A stretch of DNA of 64,000 nt from Streptomyces sp. NRRL F-525 (GCF_000716605.1 NZ_JNXE01000008.1:124001-188000); one strand, 5' to 3'. Positions 49,000 to 58,013 are shown, counted from the first letter of the stretch. A program made the numbers and translations. The notes: a model not told the origin generated them from the letters alone.

Positions 49000-49662
49000 T
49001 TACGGGGCTGTCCTCGGCAGTCCGTCGAGATAGCCGACGGCGTCCTTGAGGTCGATCACGTCGCCGTACTTGGCCTGGATGTCGAAGAGGCCGGCCTCGT
49101 GCGGACCCTGCGCGCGGTCGCCGACACACTCCCTCGGCACCAGCACCGGGAAACCGGACTGCACGGCGTCCACGGCGGTGGCCCGTACGCAGCCGCTCGT
49201 CGTCGCGCCGCACACCAGGACCGTGTCGCAGCCGAGGCCGGTCAACAGGGCGGCCAGGGACGTCCCGAAGAACGCCGACGCGCCCTTCTTCACGATCAGA
49301 TGGTCCTGCGGTGAGCGAGGCAGCCGCGGGTCGAGCGCGACCTCCTCGCCGCCCTCGACCAGGCTCCGCATGCCCTGTGCCTTCTGCAGCCAGGTGACGG
49401 CGTCGCCCGCCGCCTCGGCCGGTGTGTAGGCGATCGCGGTGAACACCACCGGTACGGCAGCCGGGCGTGCCGCCGCGACCAACTCGCCGGTGGCCGCGAC
49501 GACTTCGGTGAGGTCCGCCCCTGAGGGGAAGGCCGGTTCGGTGAAGCCGCGCGTCAGGTCGACCACGACGAGTGCGGGTCGGCTGCCGCGGCGAACCGGC
49601 GCGCCGAACCCCGCCCGCCGGTAGGTCTGTTGCGTCTCCCGACCGTACTGAGCGTCGCTCAT
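49000..49662 (-). CDS. nicF: Maleamate amidohydrolase (isochorismatase family)
   Basis: A 220-residue cysteine hydrolase converting maleamate to maleate and ammonia. Catalytic triad seen: Asp35 in LVVVDLTRGF, Lys125/126 in HLIVKKGASAFFGT, Cys158 in CGATTSGCVRATAVDA. The N-terminus QTYRRAGFGAPVRRGSRPAL is as in N-carbamoylsarcosine-type and maleamate amidases. ATG at 49662 with GGAGG 6 bp upstream, overlapping the stop of the CoxG-like gene (ATGA). Function is assigned mainly by context with nicX, nicD and nicE. Confidence 0.88.
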   Translation of the reverse strand: MSDAQYGRETQQTYRRAGFGAPVRRGSRPALVVVDLTRGFTEPAFPSGADLTEVVAATGELVAAARPAAVPVVFTAIAYTPAEAAGDAVTWLQKAQGMRSLVEGGEEVALDPRLPRSPQDHLIVKKGASAFFGTSLAALLTGLGCDTVLVCGATTSGCVRATAVDAVQSGFPVLVPRECVGDRAQGPHEAGLFDIQAKYGDVIDLKDAVGYLDGLPRTAP

Positions 49663-50330
49663 GACGACCTCCGAAGCGTGCGCAACTCCCGTGCCTGGGC
49701 GCCGAGTCGACCGAGCAGCCAGCCCTCCAGGACACCGACGGCGAACGCCCCCGCCACCAGGCCGTACTTCGCGGCTCGCGGGCCCAACAGCATGGCCAGG
49801 CCGTCGAGATCGGAGTCCGGTACGACGGCCGGTGGCGTCGTGACGGGAGTGATCATGGGCGTCGCAGGAGTGGCTCCTACGGCCCGGTCCTGGTCCAGCA
49901 GGCTCCCCAGGTTCCGGGCGAACTGCTGGATGATCCGGTCCGACACCGTGACGATCGCGCCCTTGCCGAACTGGACGATCTTGCCGCGGATCACCAGGTC
50001 CGTGGAGAGCTGGAGCAGTGCTCCCTCGGGCGCCGCGAGGATGTCGAGCGAGACCTCGGCCTCCGCGTCCCCGCTGCCGTGGGTGTCCGTACCGCGCGCG
50101 TGGACCCGCAGTCGGCGCCGCTCGGCGTCGATCTCCAGGAAGCGGACGGTACCCGCGTAGGAGGCGCTGATGGGACCCACCCGGATCTTCACCCGGCCCC
50201 GCCAGGTGTCGCCGTCCTGCCCGTCGAGCGCGGCGCCCGGCATGCAGGACGCGACCCGTTCGACGTCGTTCATCAGGGCGAAGACGTCGTCGGGGGAGGC
50301 CTTGACCGGCACGGTGTTGGTGAGCTGCAT
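49659..50330 (-). CDS. CoxG-like SRPBCC protein with C-terminal membrane anchor
   Basis: A 223-residue protein. Residues 1-145 are the CO-dehydrogenase-subunit-G domain: NTVPVKASPDDVFALMNDVERVASCMPGAALDG, GRVKIRVGPISASYAGTVRFLEID, then GKGAIVTVSDRIIQQFARNLG. A Pro/Thr linker and a hydrophobic segment near 190-208 (GLVAGAFAVGVLEGWLLG) would anchor it. CoxG proteins help assemble or tether molybdenum hydroxylases; here it adjoins the three hydroxylase genes and so is likely their accessory factor. Translationally coupled to nicF. Confidence 0.88.
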   Translation of the reverse strand: MQLTNTVPVKASPDDVFALMNDVERVASCMPGAALDGQDGDTWRGRVKIRVGPISASYAGTVRFLEIDAERRRLRVHARGTDTHGSGDAEAEVSLDILAAPEGALLQLSTDLVIRGKIVQFGKGAIVTVSDRIIQQFARNLGSLLDQDRAVGATPATPMITPVTTPPAVVPDSDLDGLAMLLGPRAAKYGLVAGAFAVGVLEGWLLGRLGAQARELRTLRRSS

Positions 50331-50333
50331 GCG

Positions 50334-50882
50334 TCAGTGCTCCTTGCCGATGGGGCTGTTGCAGGGGTTGGCGCAGGTCTGGCGCCGGATCGTCGCGCAG
50401 GCGTCGATCGCCTCGACGATGGTCTGGTAGCCGGTGCACCGGCACAGGTTCGAGGCGACCACCTCGCGGATCTGTTCCTTCGTCGCCTCGGGCCGCTCGG
50501 CGAGGAACCCTTCGGCGAGCATCAGGAACCCGGGCGTGCAGAACCCGCACTGCAGCGCGTGGTGTTCGCTGAACGCCCTTTGCAAATCGCTGAGTTCACC
50601 CCCGCCGGTCTCTGCCAGCGACTCGACCGTACGGATCCGACTCCCCTCGGCCTGCGCCGCGAACATCAGGCACGCGCGGACGGGCTGTTCGTCGACCAGG
50701 ACCGTGCAGGCGCCGCAGATGCCGTGCTCGCATCCGACGTGGGTACCGGTGAGGCGCAGTTCGTGGCGGAGTACGTCGACGAGGGTGCGGCGGGGTTCGG
50801 TGATCACGTCCTGCCGCTCGCCGTTGACGTCGAGGGTGATGAGCTGGAGGTCCGGGTGGGTCACCACGGGGTCGGTGTTCAT
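50334..50882 (-). CDS. Nicotinate hydroxylase [2Fe-2S] (small) subunit
   Basis: A 182-residue iron-sulfur subunit of the xanthine oxidase family. The plant-type cluster ligands are in GCEHGICGACTVLVDEQPVRAC (residues about 50-70) and the second cluster in QCGFCTPGFLM and NLCRCTGYQTI. All eight cysteines are in place. The tail after the second cluster carries two more Cys (TIRRQTCANPCNS), not usual for the subunit. ATG at 50882, coupled by ATGA to the large subunit upstream. With its partners it should hydroxylate nicotinate at C6; the substrate is inferred from context. Confidence 0.9.
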   Translation of the reverse strand: MNTDPVVTHPDLQLITLDVNGERQDVITEPRRTLVDVLRHELRLTGTHVGCEHGICGACTVLVDEQPVRACLMFAAQAEGSRIRTVESLAETGGGELSDLQRAFSEHHALQCGFCTPGFLMLAEGFLAERPEATKEQIREVVASNLCRCTGYQTIVEAIDACATIRRQTCANPCNSPIGKEH

Positions 50883-53272
50883 GGGGACGACTCCAGGCTC
50901 AGGGCGCCGTTCAGGGCGCGGTGCACGGTCTCGGGGGTGATCGGTGTGTGGTCGAGTTCGACGCCGGTCGGGCGCAGGGCGTCGTTGACGGCGTTGAGTA
51001 CGGCGGCGGGCGCACCGATCGTGCCGCCCTCGCCGGCGCCCTTCGCGCCGGTCTCGGTGAACGCGCAGGGCGTTTCCAGGTGGTGGATCAGCACGTCGGG
51101 GATCTCGTGCGCGGTGGGCACCTTGTAGTCCATGAAGCCGGTCGCCGACGGCTCGCCCTGGGCGTCGTACGTCACCTGCTCGAACAGCGCGCCCGCGATG
51201 CCCTGCGCGATACCGCCCCGGCACTGCCCCTCCACTACCTGCGGGTTGATGGCCACCCCGCAGTCCTCGACGCACACGTACCGCAGGATCTCCACCTGCC
51301 CTGTACCTGCGTGGAGTTCGACGACGCAGGCGTGCGTGGCGTTGGAGAAGGTGCCGTCGTTGAAGACGTCGAAGGTGGCGGTGACGGACAGCCCCGGCTC
51401 GATGTCCTTCGGCAGCAAGTGGGCCCGGAGATAGGCGATATCGGCGATCTCCTCGTAGGTGAGGACGTCTTGGGTGCCACGGCGGCGGGCGGCGCCGTCC
51501 GACAGTTCCACCTCCTCGGGGGCAACTCCCCAGCGGGACGCGGCGATCGCGCGCAGCTTGTCGCCGAGTTTCGCGGCGGCCAGGCGCACGGCGCTGCCGC
51601 CGATGGTGATGGAGCGGCTGGCGAAGGTGCCGAAGCCGTAGGTGATGCGGTCGGTGTCGCCCTGATGGAGCCTCACCTTGGTGATGTCCAGGGCGAGTTC
51701 GTCGGCGACGATCTGGGCCATGGTCGTCTCGTGGCTCTGGCCGTGGTTCATCGTGCCGGTGGTGAACGTGACCGCGCCGCTGGTGTCCATCCGCACCTCG
51801 GAGATGTCGAAGCCGGGCACCACCTGCATCTTGCGCTGCGCGAAGGCCGCCGAGCCGTAGCCGGTGCGCTCGCTGAAGCACGAGTACCCGATGCCGATGT
51901 GCCGGCCCTCGGCCGCCGCCGCGGCCTGCTGCTCGTACCAACCCTCCTCCCGGACCGACCGCTCACAGAGGTTGAGCGATTCCAGGTAGGAACCCGGGTC
52001 GTAGGTGATGCTGTTGACGCCCTTGTACGGGAACTCCGTGATGACGTTGCGGCGGCGGATCTCGACCGGATCCAGGGCGAGTTGGCGCGCGGCACGCTCG
52101 AAGAGCCGCTCCACGACCATCACGTACTGCGGTCGGCTCACCCCGCGATAAGGCCCGGTGGGCGCCTTGTTGGTGGTGACCGCGCGGCCCCGCACCCGGT
52201 ACGCGGGGAGCTGGTAGACGCCGGGCATTTCGGCGGACGCCATCAGCGGCTCGATGCCGGCAGTGAAGGGGTAGCAGGAGTAGGCGCCCATGTCGCAGAC
52301 CACGTCCGCGTCGAGCGCGAGGATCCTGCCCTCGGCGTCGAAGGCGGCCCGCGCCCGGTAGTGCTGCTCGCGGGCGAGGAACGACGCGGACAGGGCGTCC
52401 TTGCGGTCCTCGATCCACTTAACCGGGCGCCGTAGCCGTAGGGCTGCCGCCGCTGCGGCGATCTCCTCGCGGCCGACGACGCACTTCTGGCCGAACCCGC
52501 CGCCCATGTCGGGGACCACGACCCGCACGGCACGCTCGTCGAGACGGAGACAGCGGGACGCCACCGTCCTTACCTGGTGCGGGATTTGGGTGCACGTGTG
52601 CATGACGAGCTGTTCCTCGCGGTCGTCCCAGTGGGCCACCGCGCCCCGGGTCTCCAGCGGCAGCGCGTTCTGGCGACCGGTCCTCGTGTTGACCTCCACG
52701 ACACAGGGCGCGGAGTCGAAGATCCCGTCGATGCCCTCCGTGGCGAACAGGGAGACGTCCACCAGGGTGTTGCGCGCGGCCTCGGCGTGGACGAGCGGGG
52801 CGCTGTCCGCGAACGCCGCCTCCTCGGACATGACCGGGGGCAGCGTGGCGTACGAGACCTTCGCCGCCTCCAGGCCGTCCTCCGCCGCGTACGCGTCCCG
52901 GGCCACGACGATCGCGATCGGCTCACCGACGTAGCGGACCTTGTCGCGGGCCAGGACCGGCATCGCGGTCGGGACGAACTCCGAGAGGGGGCGCCCCAGT
53001 TGGGCGACGATGTCACCCAACGACAGGTCCTCGGCCATGAACACCGCGACGACGCCCGGGACTTCGCGAACCGCCGACACGTCCACCGAAGCCAGCTCGG
53101 CGTGGGCGACCGTGCTGCGTACGAACTGTGCGTGCAGCATGCCGGGGAGTGCGATGTCATCGACGAAACGGCCGCGCCCGGCGAGCAGGCGGGGATCCTC
53201 GCGACGGCGGACCGCCTTGCCCACCAACTTGCCTTTGTTCAAGGGGACTTCGCGCGCCGGGGCTTTGCTCAT
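50879..53272 (-). CDS. Nicotinate hydroxylase molybdopterin (large) subunit
   Basis: A 797-residue Mo-cofactor subunit, CoxL/xanthine dehydrogenase family. Seen: VGKAVRRREDPRLLAGRGRFVDDIALPGMLHAQFVRS at the front, MGGGFGQKCVVGREE (Moco loop), TNKAPTGPYRGVSRPQ, a QSHETTMAQIVADEL helix, and the catalytic Glu region TGAKGAGEGGTIGAPAAVLNA near the end. It lacks the AYRCSFR motif of true CO dehydrogenase, which excludes CO as substrate. The ATG at 53272 overlaps the FAD subunit stop. The likely reaction is nicotinate to 6-hydroxynicotinate. Confidence 0.9.
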   Translation of the reverse strand: MSKAPAREVPLNKGKLVGKAVRRREDPRLLAGRGRFVDDIALPGMLHAQFVRSTVAHAELASVDVSAVREVPGVVAVFMAEDLSLGDIVAQLGRPLSEFVPTAMPVLARDKVRYVGEPIAIVVARDAYAAEDGLEAAKVSYATLPPVMSEEAAFADSAPLVHAEAARNTLVDVSLFATEGIDGIFDSAPCVVEVNTRTGRQNALPLETRGAVAHWDDREEQLVMHTCTQIPHQVRTVASRCLRLDERAVRVVVPDMGGGFGQKCVVGREEIAAAAAALRLRRPVKWIEDRKDALSASFLAREQHYRARAAFDAEGRILALDADVVCDMGAYSCYPFTAGIEPLMASAEMPGVYQLPAYRVRGRAVTTNKAPTGPYRGVSRPQYVMVVERLFERAARQLALDPVEIRRRNVITEFPYKGVNSITYDPGSYLESLNLCERSVREEGWYEQQAAAAAEGRHIGIGYSCFSERTGYGSAAFAQRKMQVVPGFDISEVRMDTSGAVTFTTGTMNHGQSHETTMAQIVADELALDITKVRLHQGDTDRITYGFGTFASRSITIGGSAVRLAAAKLGDKLRAIAASRWGVAPEEVELSDGAARRRGTQDVLTYEEIADIAYLRAHLLPKDIEPGLSVTATFDVFNDGTFSNATHACVVELHAGTGQVEILRYVCVEDCGVAINPQVVEGQCRGGIAQGIAGALFEQVTYDAQGEPSATGFMDYKVPTAHEIPDVLIHHLETPCAFTETGAKGAGEGGTIGAPAAVLNAVNDALRPTGVELDHTPITPETVHRALNGALSLESSP

Positions 53273-54117
53273 CGGGACACCGCCTCCTCGCAGGCGCGCC
53301 GGACCAGGGTCCGTACGAGTTGCTTGCGGTAGTGCGTGCTGCCGGACGCGTCGGCGGGTGGCTCCACAGCCTCCGCCGCAGCCGACGCGCATGCCTCGAA
53401 GGAGCCGCCGTTCGCCAACACGGCCTCTGCCTGCGGCACTTGGACGGCGGCGGACGCCACCCCGCCGAGTGCCACCCGGCCCCCGCGTACCTCGCCGTCC
53501 TCCACATCGAGGTCGACGGCGGCGGCCACGAGGGCGAAGTCCCCGCGCCGCTCGGCGAATTCGGTGAGTGCGGCGTGCGGTGCGGGACGGGCGAACACGA
53601 TCTCGACGAGGATCTCGTCCGGGTCGAGGGCTGTCGTGTAGTAGCCGTGGAAGAAGTCCCCGGCCGGGATGGTCCGTTCACCCTGCGGACCGCGTGCCAC
53701 GAACTGCGCGCCGAGTGTCACCGCGAGCAGGCACCACTCGGCGGTGGCGTCGCCGTGCGCCATGCTGCCGCCGACCGTGCCACGGGTGCGGATCGGGAGG
53801 TGTCCGATCCAGGTCATGGCCTGCCGTAGGACCTCGAAGCCCGCCCCCAGCACCCCGGCCGGGTCGGTCTCCACCGTGTGGTGGGTGGTGAGCGCCCCGA
53901 TGCGCAGTCCGCCGTCGGCGGTCCGGTGCATGCGGTCCAGTTCGCGCAGGCCGCCTATGTCGACGAGGTGGCGCGGGCGGGCCAGCCGGTAGTTCATCAT
54001 CGCGACGAGGCTCTGGCCGCCGGCGATGACCTTGGCCTCGTCGCCGAGTTCGGCCAACAGCCGTGCGGCGCCGTCGACATCGCGGGCTCGGTGGTACTGG
54101 AAGGGGGCGGGCTTCAT
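53269..54117 (-). CDS. Nicotinate hydroxylase FAD (medium) subunit
   Basis: A 282-residue flavoprotein of the CoxM type: PFQYHRARDVDGAARLLAELGDEAKVIAGGQSLVAMMNYRLARPRHLVDI (FAD pyrophosphate loop AGGQSL), IRTRGTVGGSMAHGDATAEW (second flavin loop T-x-G-G-S-x-A), then a C-terminal domain VEIVFARPAPHAALTEFAERRGDFALVAAAVDL. It passes electrons from the Fe-S subunit to an acceptor. ATG at 54117 with GGAGG just upstream. First of the three hydroxylase genes, 32 bp after the MFS gene. Confidence 0.9.
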   Translation of the reverse strand: MKPAPFQYHRARDVDGAARLLAELGDEAKVIAGGQSLVAMMNYRLARPRHLVDIGGLRELDRMHRTADGGLRIGALTTHHTVETDPAGVLGAGFEVLRQAMTWIGHLPIRTRGTVGGSMAHGDATAEWCLLAVTLGAQFVARGPQGERTIPAGDFFHGYYTTALDPDEILVEIVFARPAPHAALTEFAERRGDFALVAAAVDLDVEDGEVRGGRVALGGVASAAVQVPQAEAVLANGGSFEACASAAAEAVEPPADASGSTHYRKQLVRTLVRRACEEAVSR

Positions 54118-54149
54118 GGTCCTCCGTAAGGTGTCGGGCGGGCCGTGCC

Positions 54150-55547
54150 TCAGAGCGCGGGCTGCTCGGCGACGCTCAGCCGGGGTAGGGCCGACGGCTC
54201 CTCCTCGTCGGCGTCCAGGACCCGGCCCTTCGTCTCCGGTGCCGCGAACGCCATCCACACGACGGCCAACAGGACCGCAACTCCCAGGACCGCGAAGGTT
54301 GTTGCCAGTCCCAGCGCGGGCCACATGAGCGAGCCGAACAGCATCGGGGCGAATCCGGTGAGCGCCCGGCTGACCGACGAGGCCCAGCCGAAGCCGCTGG
54401 CCCGCAGTTCGGTGGGATACAGCTCGGAGGCGTACGCGTAGAGGGCGGGGATGGTGAGTTGGATCAGGAAGCCGAAGACGCCGATGGCCACGACGGACCC
54501 CGTCGGCATCTTCATCACCAGCGCGAACACGACGAGCGCGGCGGAGGCGATCGGCGCCGAGATCCCGATGAGCCACTTGCGGCCGACGATGTCGACGAGG
54601 GCCGTGGACGCCAGCACACCGATGATGCCGACCCCGCTCATCAATGTGGTCTTCATGAAGGCCGCCGTGTCGCCGAGGCCCTCGTCCTTGAGGATGGTCG
54701 GCATCCAGCTCAGAGCCGCGTAGTAGACCAGCATGATCGTGGCGAACAGCAGCCACGCGGCCGAGGTGATGCGGGGGCTGAACTGCCATACGCGGCGCAG
54801 CTGTTCGGCCGCGGCGGCCACTCCGCGCGGGCCGGTCTCGGCGACAGGTTCCGGGATCGTGTACAGCACGGTGGGCGCTCCGGTGCGGGCGACCAGGTCG
54901 TCGATGACCTGCCTGGCCTCCGCCTCGCGGCCCTTCTTCGCCAGGTAGATCGGCGACTCCGGGATGCCGCGGCGGGCCCAGAACAGGAGCAGCGCGGGCA
55001 GGACCATTGTCGTCAGCATCCAGCGCCAGTTGCCGTCGACCGACAGCAGAGCCGTCGACACGAACCCGCACAGCGTCACGCCCACCGGCCACCACACATC
55101 GAGCCCGGTCAGCACCCGACCCCGGTACTTGCGCGGTGAGAACTCGCTGACCAGCGCGTAGTCCACGGGGATGCAGCCGCCGAGGCCGATGCCCGCGAGG
55201 AAACGCAGCGCGAGGAAGACGGGGTACGTGGGCGAGAGGGCGCCGAGGACGGAGAACAGGGCGAAGATCAGCAGCGTGACGCTGAAGGCCTTCTTCCGGC
55301 CGATCCGGTCCGCGACCGAGCCCCAGACGATGGCGCCCACGGCCATGCCGACGAGGTTGGCCGTGGCCACGTACCCGCGATCGCTCAGGGAGAGGTCGAA
55401 GTGCGCACCCACCAGCGGCATGAGGAAGCCGTTCAGGGCGATGTCGTAGGCGTCGAAGAGGTACCCGAGGCCGCCGATGATGAAGATCTTTCCCTGGACG
55501 GGCCATTTCCAGGGGAGTTCCTGAACTATCTGATCGCCTGTTTTCAC
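54150..55547 (-). CDS. nicT: MFS transporter, likely nicotinate uptake
   Basis: A 465-residue carrier with twelve helices. Motifs: IIGGLGYLFDAYDIALNGFLMPLV in helix 1 (D-A-x-D of the aromatic acid:H+ symporter/sugar-porter type), GSVADRIGRKKAF after helix 2, FLAGIGLGGCIPVDYALVSEFSPRKYRGR in helices 4-5, a PESPIYLAKKGREAEA central loop, and a late ASELYPTELRASGFG. GTG at 55547 with GGAG 6 bp upstream. Position inside the nic operon suggests import of nicotinate or 6-hydroxynicotinate; the symbol is given by analogy only. Confidence 0.85.
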   Translation of the reverse strand: MKTGDQIVQELPWKWPVQGKIFIIGGLGYLFDAYDIALNGFLMPLVGAHFDLSLSDRGYVATANLVGMAVGAIVWGSVADRIGRKKAFSVTLLIFALFSVLGALSPTYPVFLALRFLAGIGLGGCIPVDYALVSEFSPRKYRGRVLTGLDVWWPVGVTLCGFVSTALLSVDGNWRWMLTTMVLPALLLFWARRGIPESPIYLAKKGREAEARQVIDDLVARTGAPTVLYTIPEPVAETGPRGVAAAAEQLRRVWQFSPRITSAAWLLFATIMLVYYAALSWMPTILKDEGLGDTAAFMKTTLMSGVGIIGVLASTALVDIVGRKWLIGISAPIASAALVVFALVMKMPTGSVVAIGVFGFLIQLTIPALYAYASELYPTELRASGFGWASSVSRALTGFAPMLFGSLMWPALGLATTFAVLGVAVLLAVVWMAFAAPETKGRVLDADEEEPSALPRLSVAEQPAL

Positions 55548-55657
55548 GTTCGCTCCACGGTGTCGCGTGTCTGGTACGTGCCGCACGATTGCGGGCGCGC
55601 TTTTTCGCGGGGCTCCGGCGTGCGGACCGGATGGGCACTCTTCAGAGGGGAGGGGAC

Positions 55658-56926
55658 TCAGCGCGCGAACTGGTACGAGAACGCGCCGAGATCCGGGTCG
55701 TTGAGCGGCGTGCCCGACCAGAGCCAGTCGTAGGAGAGGTCGGACTCGCCGTCGAAGTTCCTCAACTTCTCGTCCCTGGCCCGCTGTTCGGGGCCGTCGG
55801 GCAGGTGGTAGAAGGTCTTGTTGCGCAGGGAGGCGTCCTGGACCATGCCGGCGTGCTTGGCGCGCCGGTCGACGTAGCGGCGCAGCGCTCCCTCGACTCC
55901 GGCGGCCGTGACCGCGCCGAGTTCCTCGGCCAGTACGGCGGCGTCCTCCATGGCCTGCGAGGCGCCCTGTGCCTGGTAGGGGAGCATCGCGTGGCAGGCG
56001 TCGCCGAGGAGGGCGACCCGGCCGTCGGTCCACACGGGGTCGCGGCGCCGGTGGTGGAGCGCGAAGGCGGAGACGTCCTCCTTCGCCTTGGAGAGCATGG
56101 CCGGTACGCGGTCGTCCCAGCCGGGGAAGGCGTCCACGAGGTCCTGCGCGGTCGCGGACACGCTCCACTTCTCGGCGACCTCGTCCGTGCAGGGCACGCA
56201 GGCCACGACGTTGAGGTACTCGCCGCCGCGGATCATGTAGTGCACGAGGTGCCGGTCGGGGCCGTACCAGATGGTGCTCTGGAAGCGGTCCACGAGCCAG
56301 CGCGTCGCCGGGTCGGCGGCGATCAACTCCCCTGGGATCAGAGCCCGGTAGGCCATCTCGCCGGAAAACTGCAGGGTGTCGGGGGCGCCCATCAGATCGC
56401 GGGTGCGGGAGCGGATGCCGTCGGCGCCGACGAGTACGTCACCGGCGTACCGGCGGCCGTCGTCGGTGACGGCGATGGGACGCTCGGGGTCGGTGCGGTC
56501 CAACTCGACGACCTTGCTCGCGGTGTGTACGTCCACGACGGGGCCGGGGCCGGTGGGGTCGACGCACGCGTCCAGCAGGACGCGGTGGAGATCGGCCCGG
56601 TGGTAGTGCCAGTACGGGGCGTTGAACTGGTCCTTGCAGCGCTGCCCGAGCGAGGTCAGCCCGATGATCCGGCCGTCCTTCCACCGCCGCCGCACCTGGT
56701 CGAGCGGTTCGGTGTGGATGGCCTCCATCTGCGGGCGCAGCCCGAGCCCCATCAGGACGCGGCTCGCGTTGGGCGCCGTCTGGATGCCCGCGCCGGCCTC
56801 GCCGAGCTCGGACGCCTGCTCCAGGACGGTGACCCGCAGGCCGCGCTGCCGCAGGGCCAACGCGGTGGTGAGCCCGCCGAGACCTCCTCCGACGACGGTG
56901 ACTTCGTACGACTGGCTGGGCGCCAC
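55658..56926 (-). CDS. nicC: 6-hydroxynicotinate 3-monooxygenase
   Basis: A 422-residue FAD hydroxylase of the salicylate-hydroxylase type. FAD loop GGGLGG at residues 13-18, EAGAGIQTAPNASRVLMGLGL, YWHYHRADLHRVLLDAC, the DG motif VLVGADGIRSRTR and the GD motif VALLGDACHAMLPYQAQGASQAMEDAAVL. NicC decarboxylates and hydroxylates 6-hydroxynicotinate to 2,5-dihydroxypyridine using NADH. The GTG at 56926 has GGAGG 5 bp upstream. Position next to nicX supports the assignment over salicylate hydroxylase. Confidence 0.9.
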   Translation of the reverse strand: MAPSQSYEVTVVGGGLGGLTTALALRQRGLRVTVLEQASELGEAGAGIQTAPNASRVLMGLGLRPQMEAIHTEPLDQVRRRWKDGRIIGLTSLGQRCKDQFNAPYWHYHRADLHRVLLDACVDPTGPGPVVDVHTASKVVELDRTDPERPIAVTDDGRRYAGDVLVGADGIRSRTRDLMGAPDTLQFSGEMAYRALIPGELIAADPATRWLVDRFQSTIWYGPDRHLVHYMIRGGEYLNVVACVPCTDEVAEKWSVSATAQDLVDAFPGWDDRVPAMLSKAKEDVSAFALHHRRRDPVWTDGRVALLGDACHAMLPYQAQGASQAMEDAAVLAEELGAVTAAGVEGALRRYVDRRAKHAGMVQDASLRNKTFYHLPDGPEQRARDEKLRNFDGESDLSYDWLWSGTPLNDPDLGAFSYQFAR

Positions 56927-56981
56927 ACTTCCTCCAACTCGCGTGCGGTTATGGGTGGTTCGGTGGAGAGGAGTGACGCGG

Positions 56982-58013
56982 TCAGCCGTCGGTGAGCTTT
57001 CCGGCGGTGACGACCTCGATGTCGTCGACCGTGACCGTGCAGCCGCGCATCGCGATGTCGAGGTGGGCGTACGACTCACGGCCGAGGACCGGGTGCGGGC
57101 CCGTCGACCAGAGGAAGTTGCCGGCGAAGGCGCGGGCGTCCATGCCCATCAGGTCGTCCTTGCCGTACATCGCGGTGGCGAACCAGTCGGCCGTGCGCAT
57201 CAGGCCCCAGCCCATGTGGGAGAGGCTGCGTGCCCACTGGTCCCGGGCGTCCTCGAAGAACGTGGACAGCAGTTCGGCCTCGGCGCCGCCGGACACCTTC
57301 TCGATGTGCCCGCTCGCGATCTGGAGGGTGACGGGGGAGCGGACGTACTCCTTGAAGGGGAGCAGGATGTCGCCCTCGGCGAGCACGATCTGGCCGTCGG
57401 AGATCTCCGGCCAGCACAGCACCATCGTGCTGGGCCAGTGGTCCCAGCGGCCCGGGTCGTCGGCGAAGCCGCACTGGAACTCCGGCTTGGAACCGGCGAG
57501 TTGGACGGTGAGGTCGGTTCCCGCGTCCGAGGTGACCCGCATGACGGATGACCGCTTGAGCAGGTCGACGCCTTCCAACACCTCTGCTTTGTCGCCTTCC
57601 TTGGGGAGGTTGCGGATGAGCACGTCGGGGGCGTCGCAGACGAAGATGATGCGGGTGCCGGCGCGCAGGATCTCCTGCTGGACCGGCGCGTGGATGAAGC
57701 CCTCGCGGGTCAGGTCGACGACCAGGTCGGCCGACTTCAACAGGTCCTGCGCGGTGCGGTCGTTGAGCACGGAGACCAGGCCGGGACCCGCACCGGTGTG
57801 GGTGCTCGGCATCGGCGCGGGGCTGCCGCCGGGCACGGTCGCGGAGATGACGTGAGCGCCGCATGCCTTGGCGGCGCCGAAGGCGGCGGCGACGTAGTCA
57901 CCACGGCTGCCGGGCTCGGACAGCACCACGACGTGCTCGTCGCTGCGCAGCTTGCAGAGCTTCAACTCGCGGGTGAAGGCGTCGAGGAGGTCGACGGACG
58001 AGAGATCGAACAC
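56982..58013 (-). CDS. nicX: 2,5-dihydroxypyridine 5,6-dioxygenase
   Basis: A 343-residue Fe(II) dioxygenase that opens the ring of 2,5-dihydroxypyridine to N-formylmaleamate. It closely matches the Pseudomonas NicX pattern: ADDPGRWDHWPSTMVLCWP, EGDILLPFKEYVRSPVTLQI, SLSHMGWGLMRTADW, MDARAFAGNFLWSTGPHPVLG and HLDIAMRGCTVTVDDIEVV. Expected iron ligands are His266, His317 and Asp319, each at the family's positions. GTG at 58013 with GGAG 6 bp upstream; a longer reading lacks a ribosome site. First gene of the operon. This family is diagnostic for pyridine catabolism and anchors the naming of the whole cluster. Confidence 0.94.
   Translation of the reverse strand: MFDLSSVDLLDAFTRELKLCKLRSDEHVVVLSEPGSRGDYVAAAFGAAKACGAHVISATVPGGSPAPMPSTHTGAGPGLVSVLNDRTAQDLLKSADLVVDLTREGFIHAPVQQEILRAGTRIIFVCDAPDVLIRNLPKEGDKAEVLEGVDLLKRSSVMRVTSDAGTDLTVQLAGSKPEFQCGFADDPGRWDHWPSTMVLCWPEISDGQIVLAEGDILLPFKEYVRSPVTLQIASGHIEKVSGGAEAELLSTFFEDARDQWARSLSHMGWGLMRTADWFATAMYGKDDLMGMDARAFAGNFLWSTGPHPVLGRESYAHLDIAMRGCTVTVDDIEVVTAGKLTDG

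Noticed and set aside
50879..54117. Carbon monoxide dehydrogenase (coxMLS) interpretation of the three-subunit enzyme
   Set aside because: The large subunit lacks the AYRCSFR active-site motif of form I CO dehydrogenase, and all neighbours belong to pyridine catabolism.
55589..56995. 468-codon + strand frame across nicC
   Set aside because: Antisense shadow of the FAD monooxygenase; no domain features.
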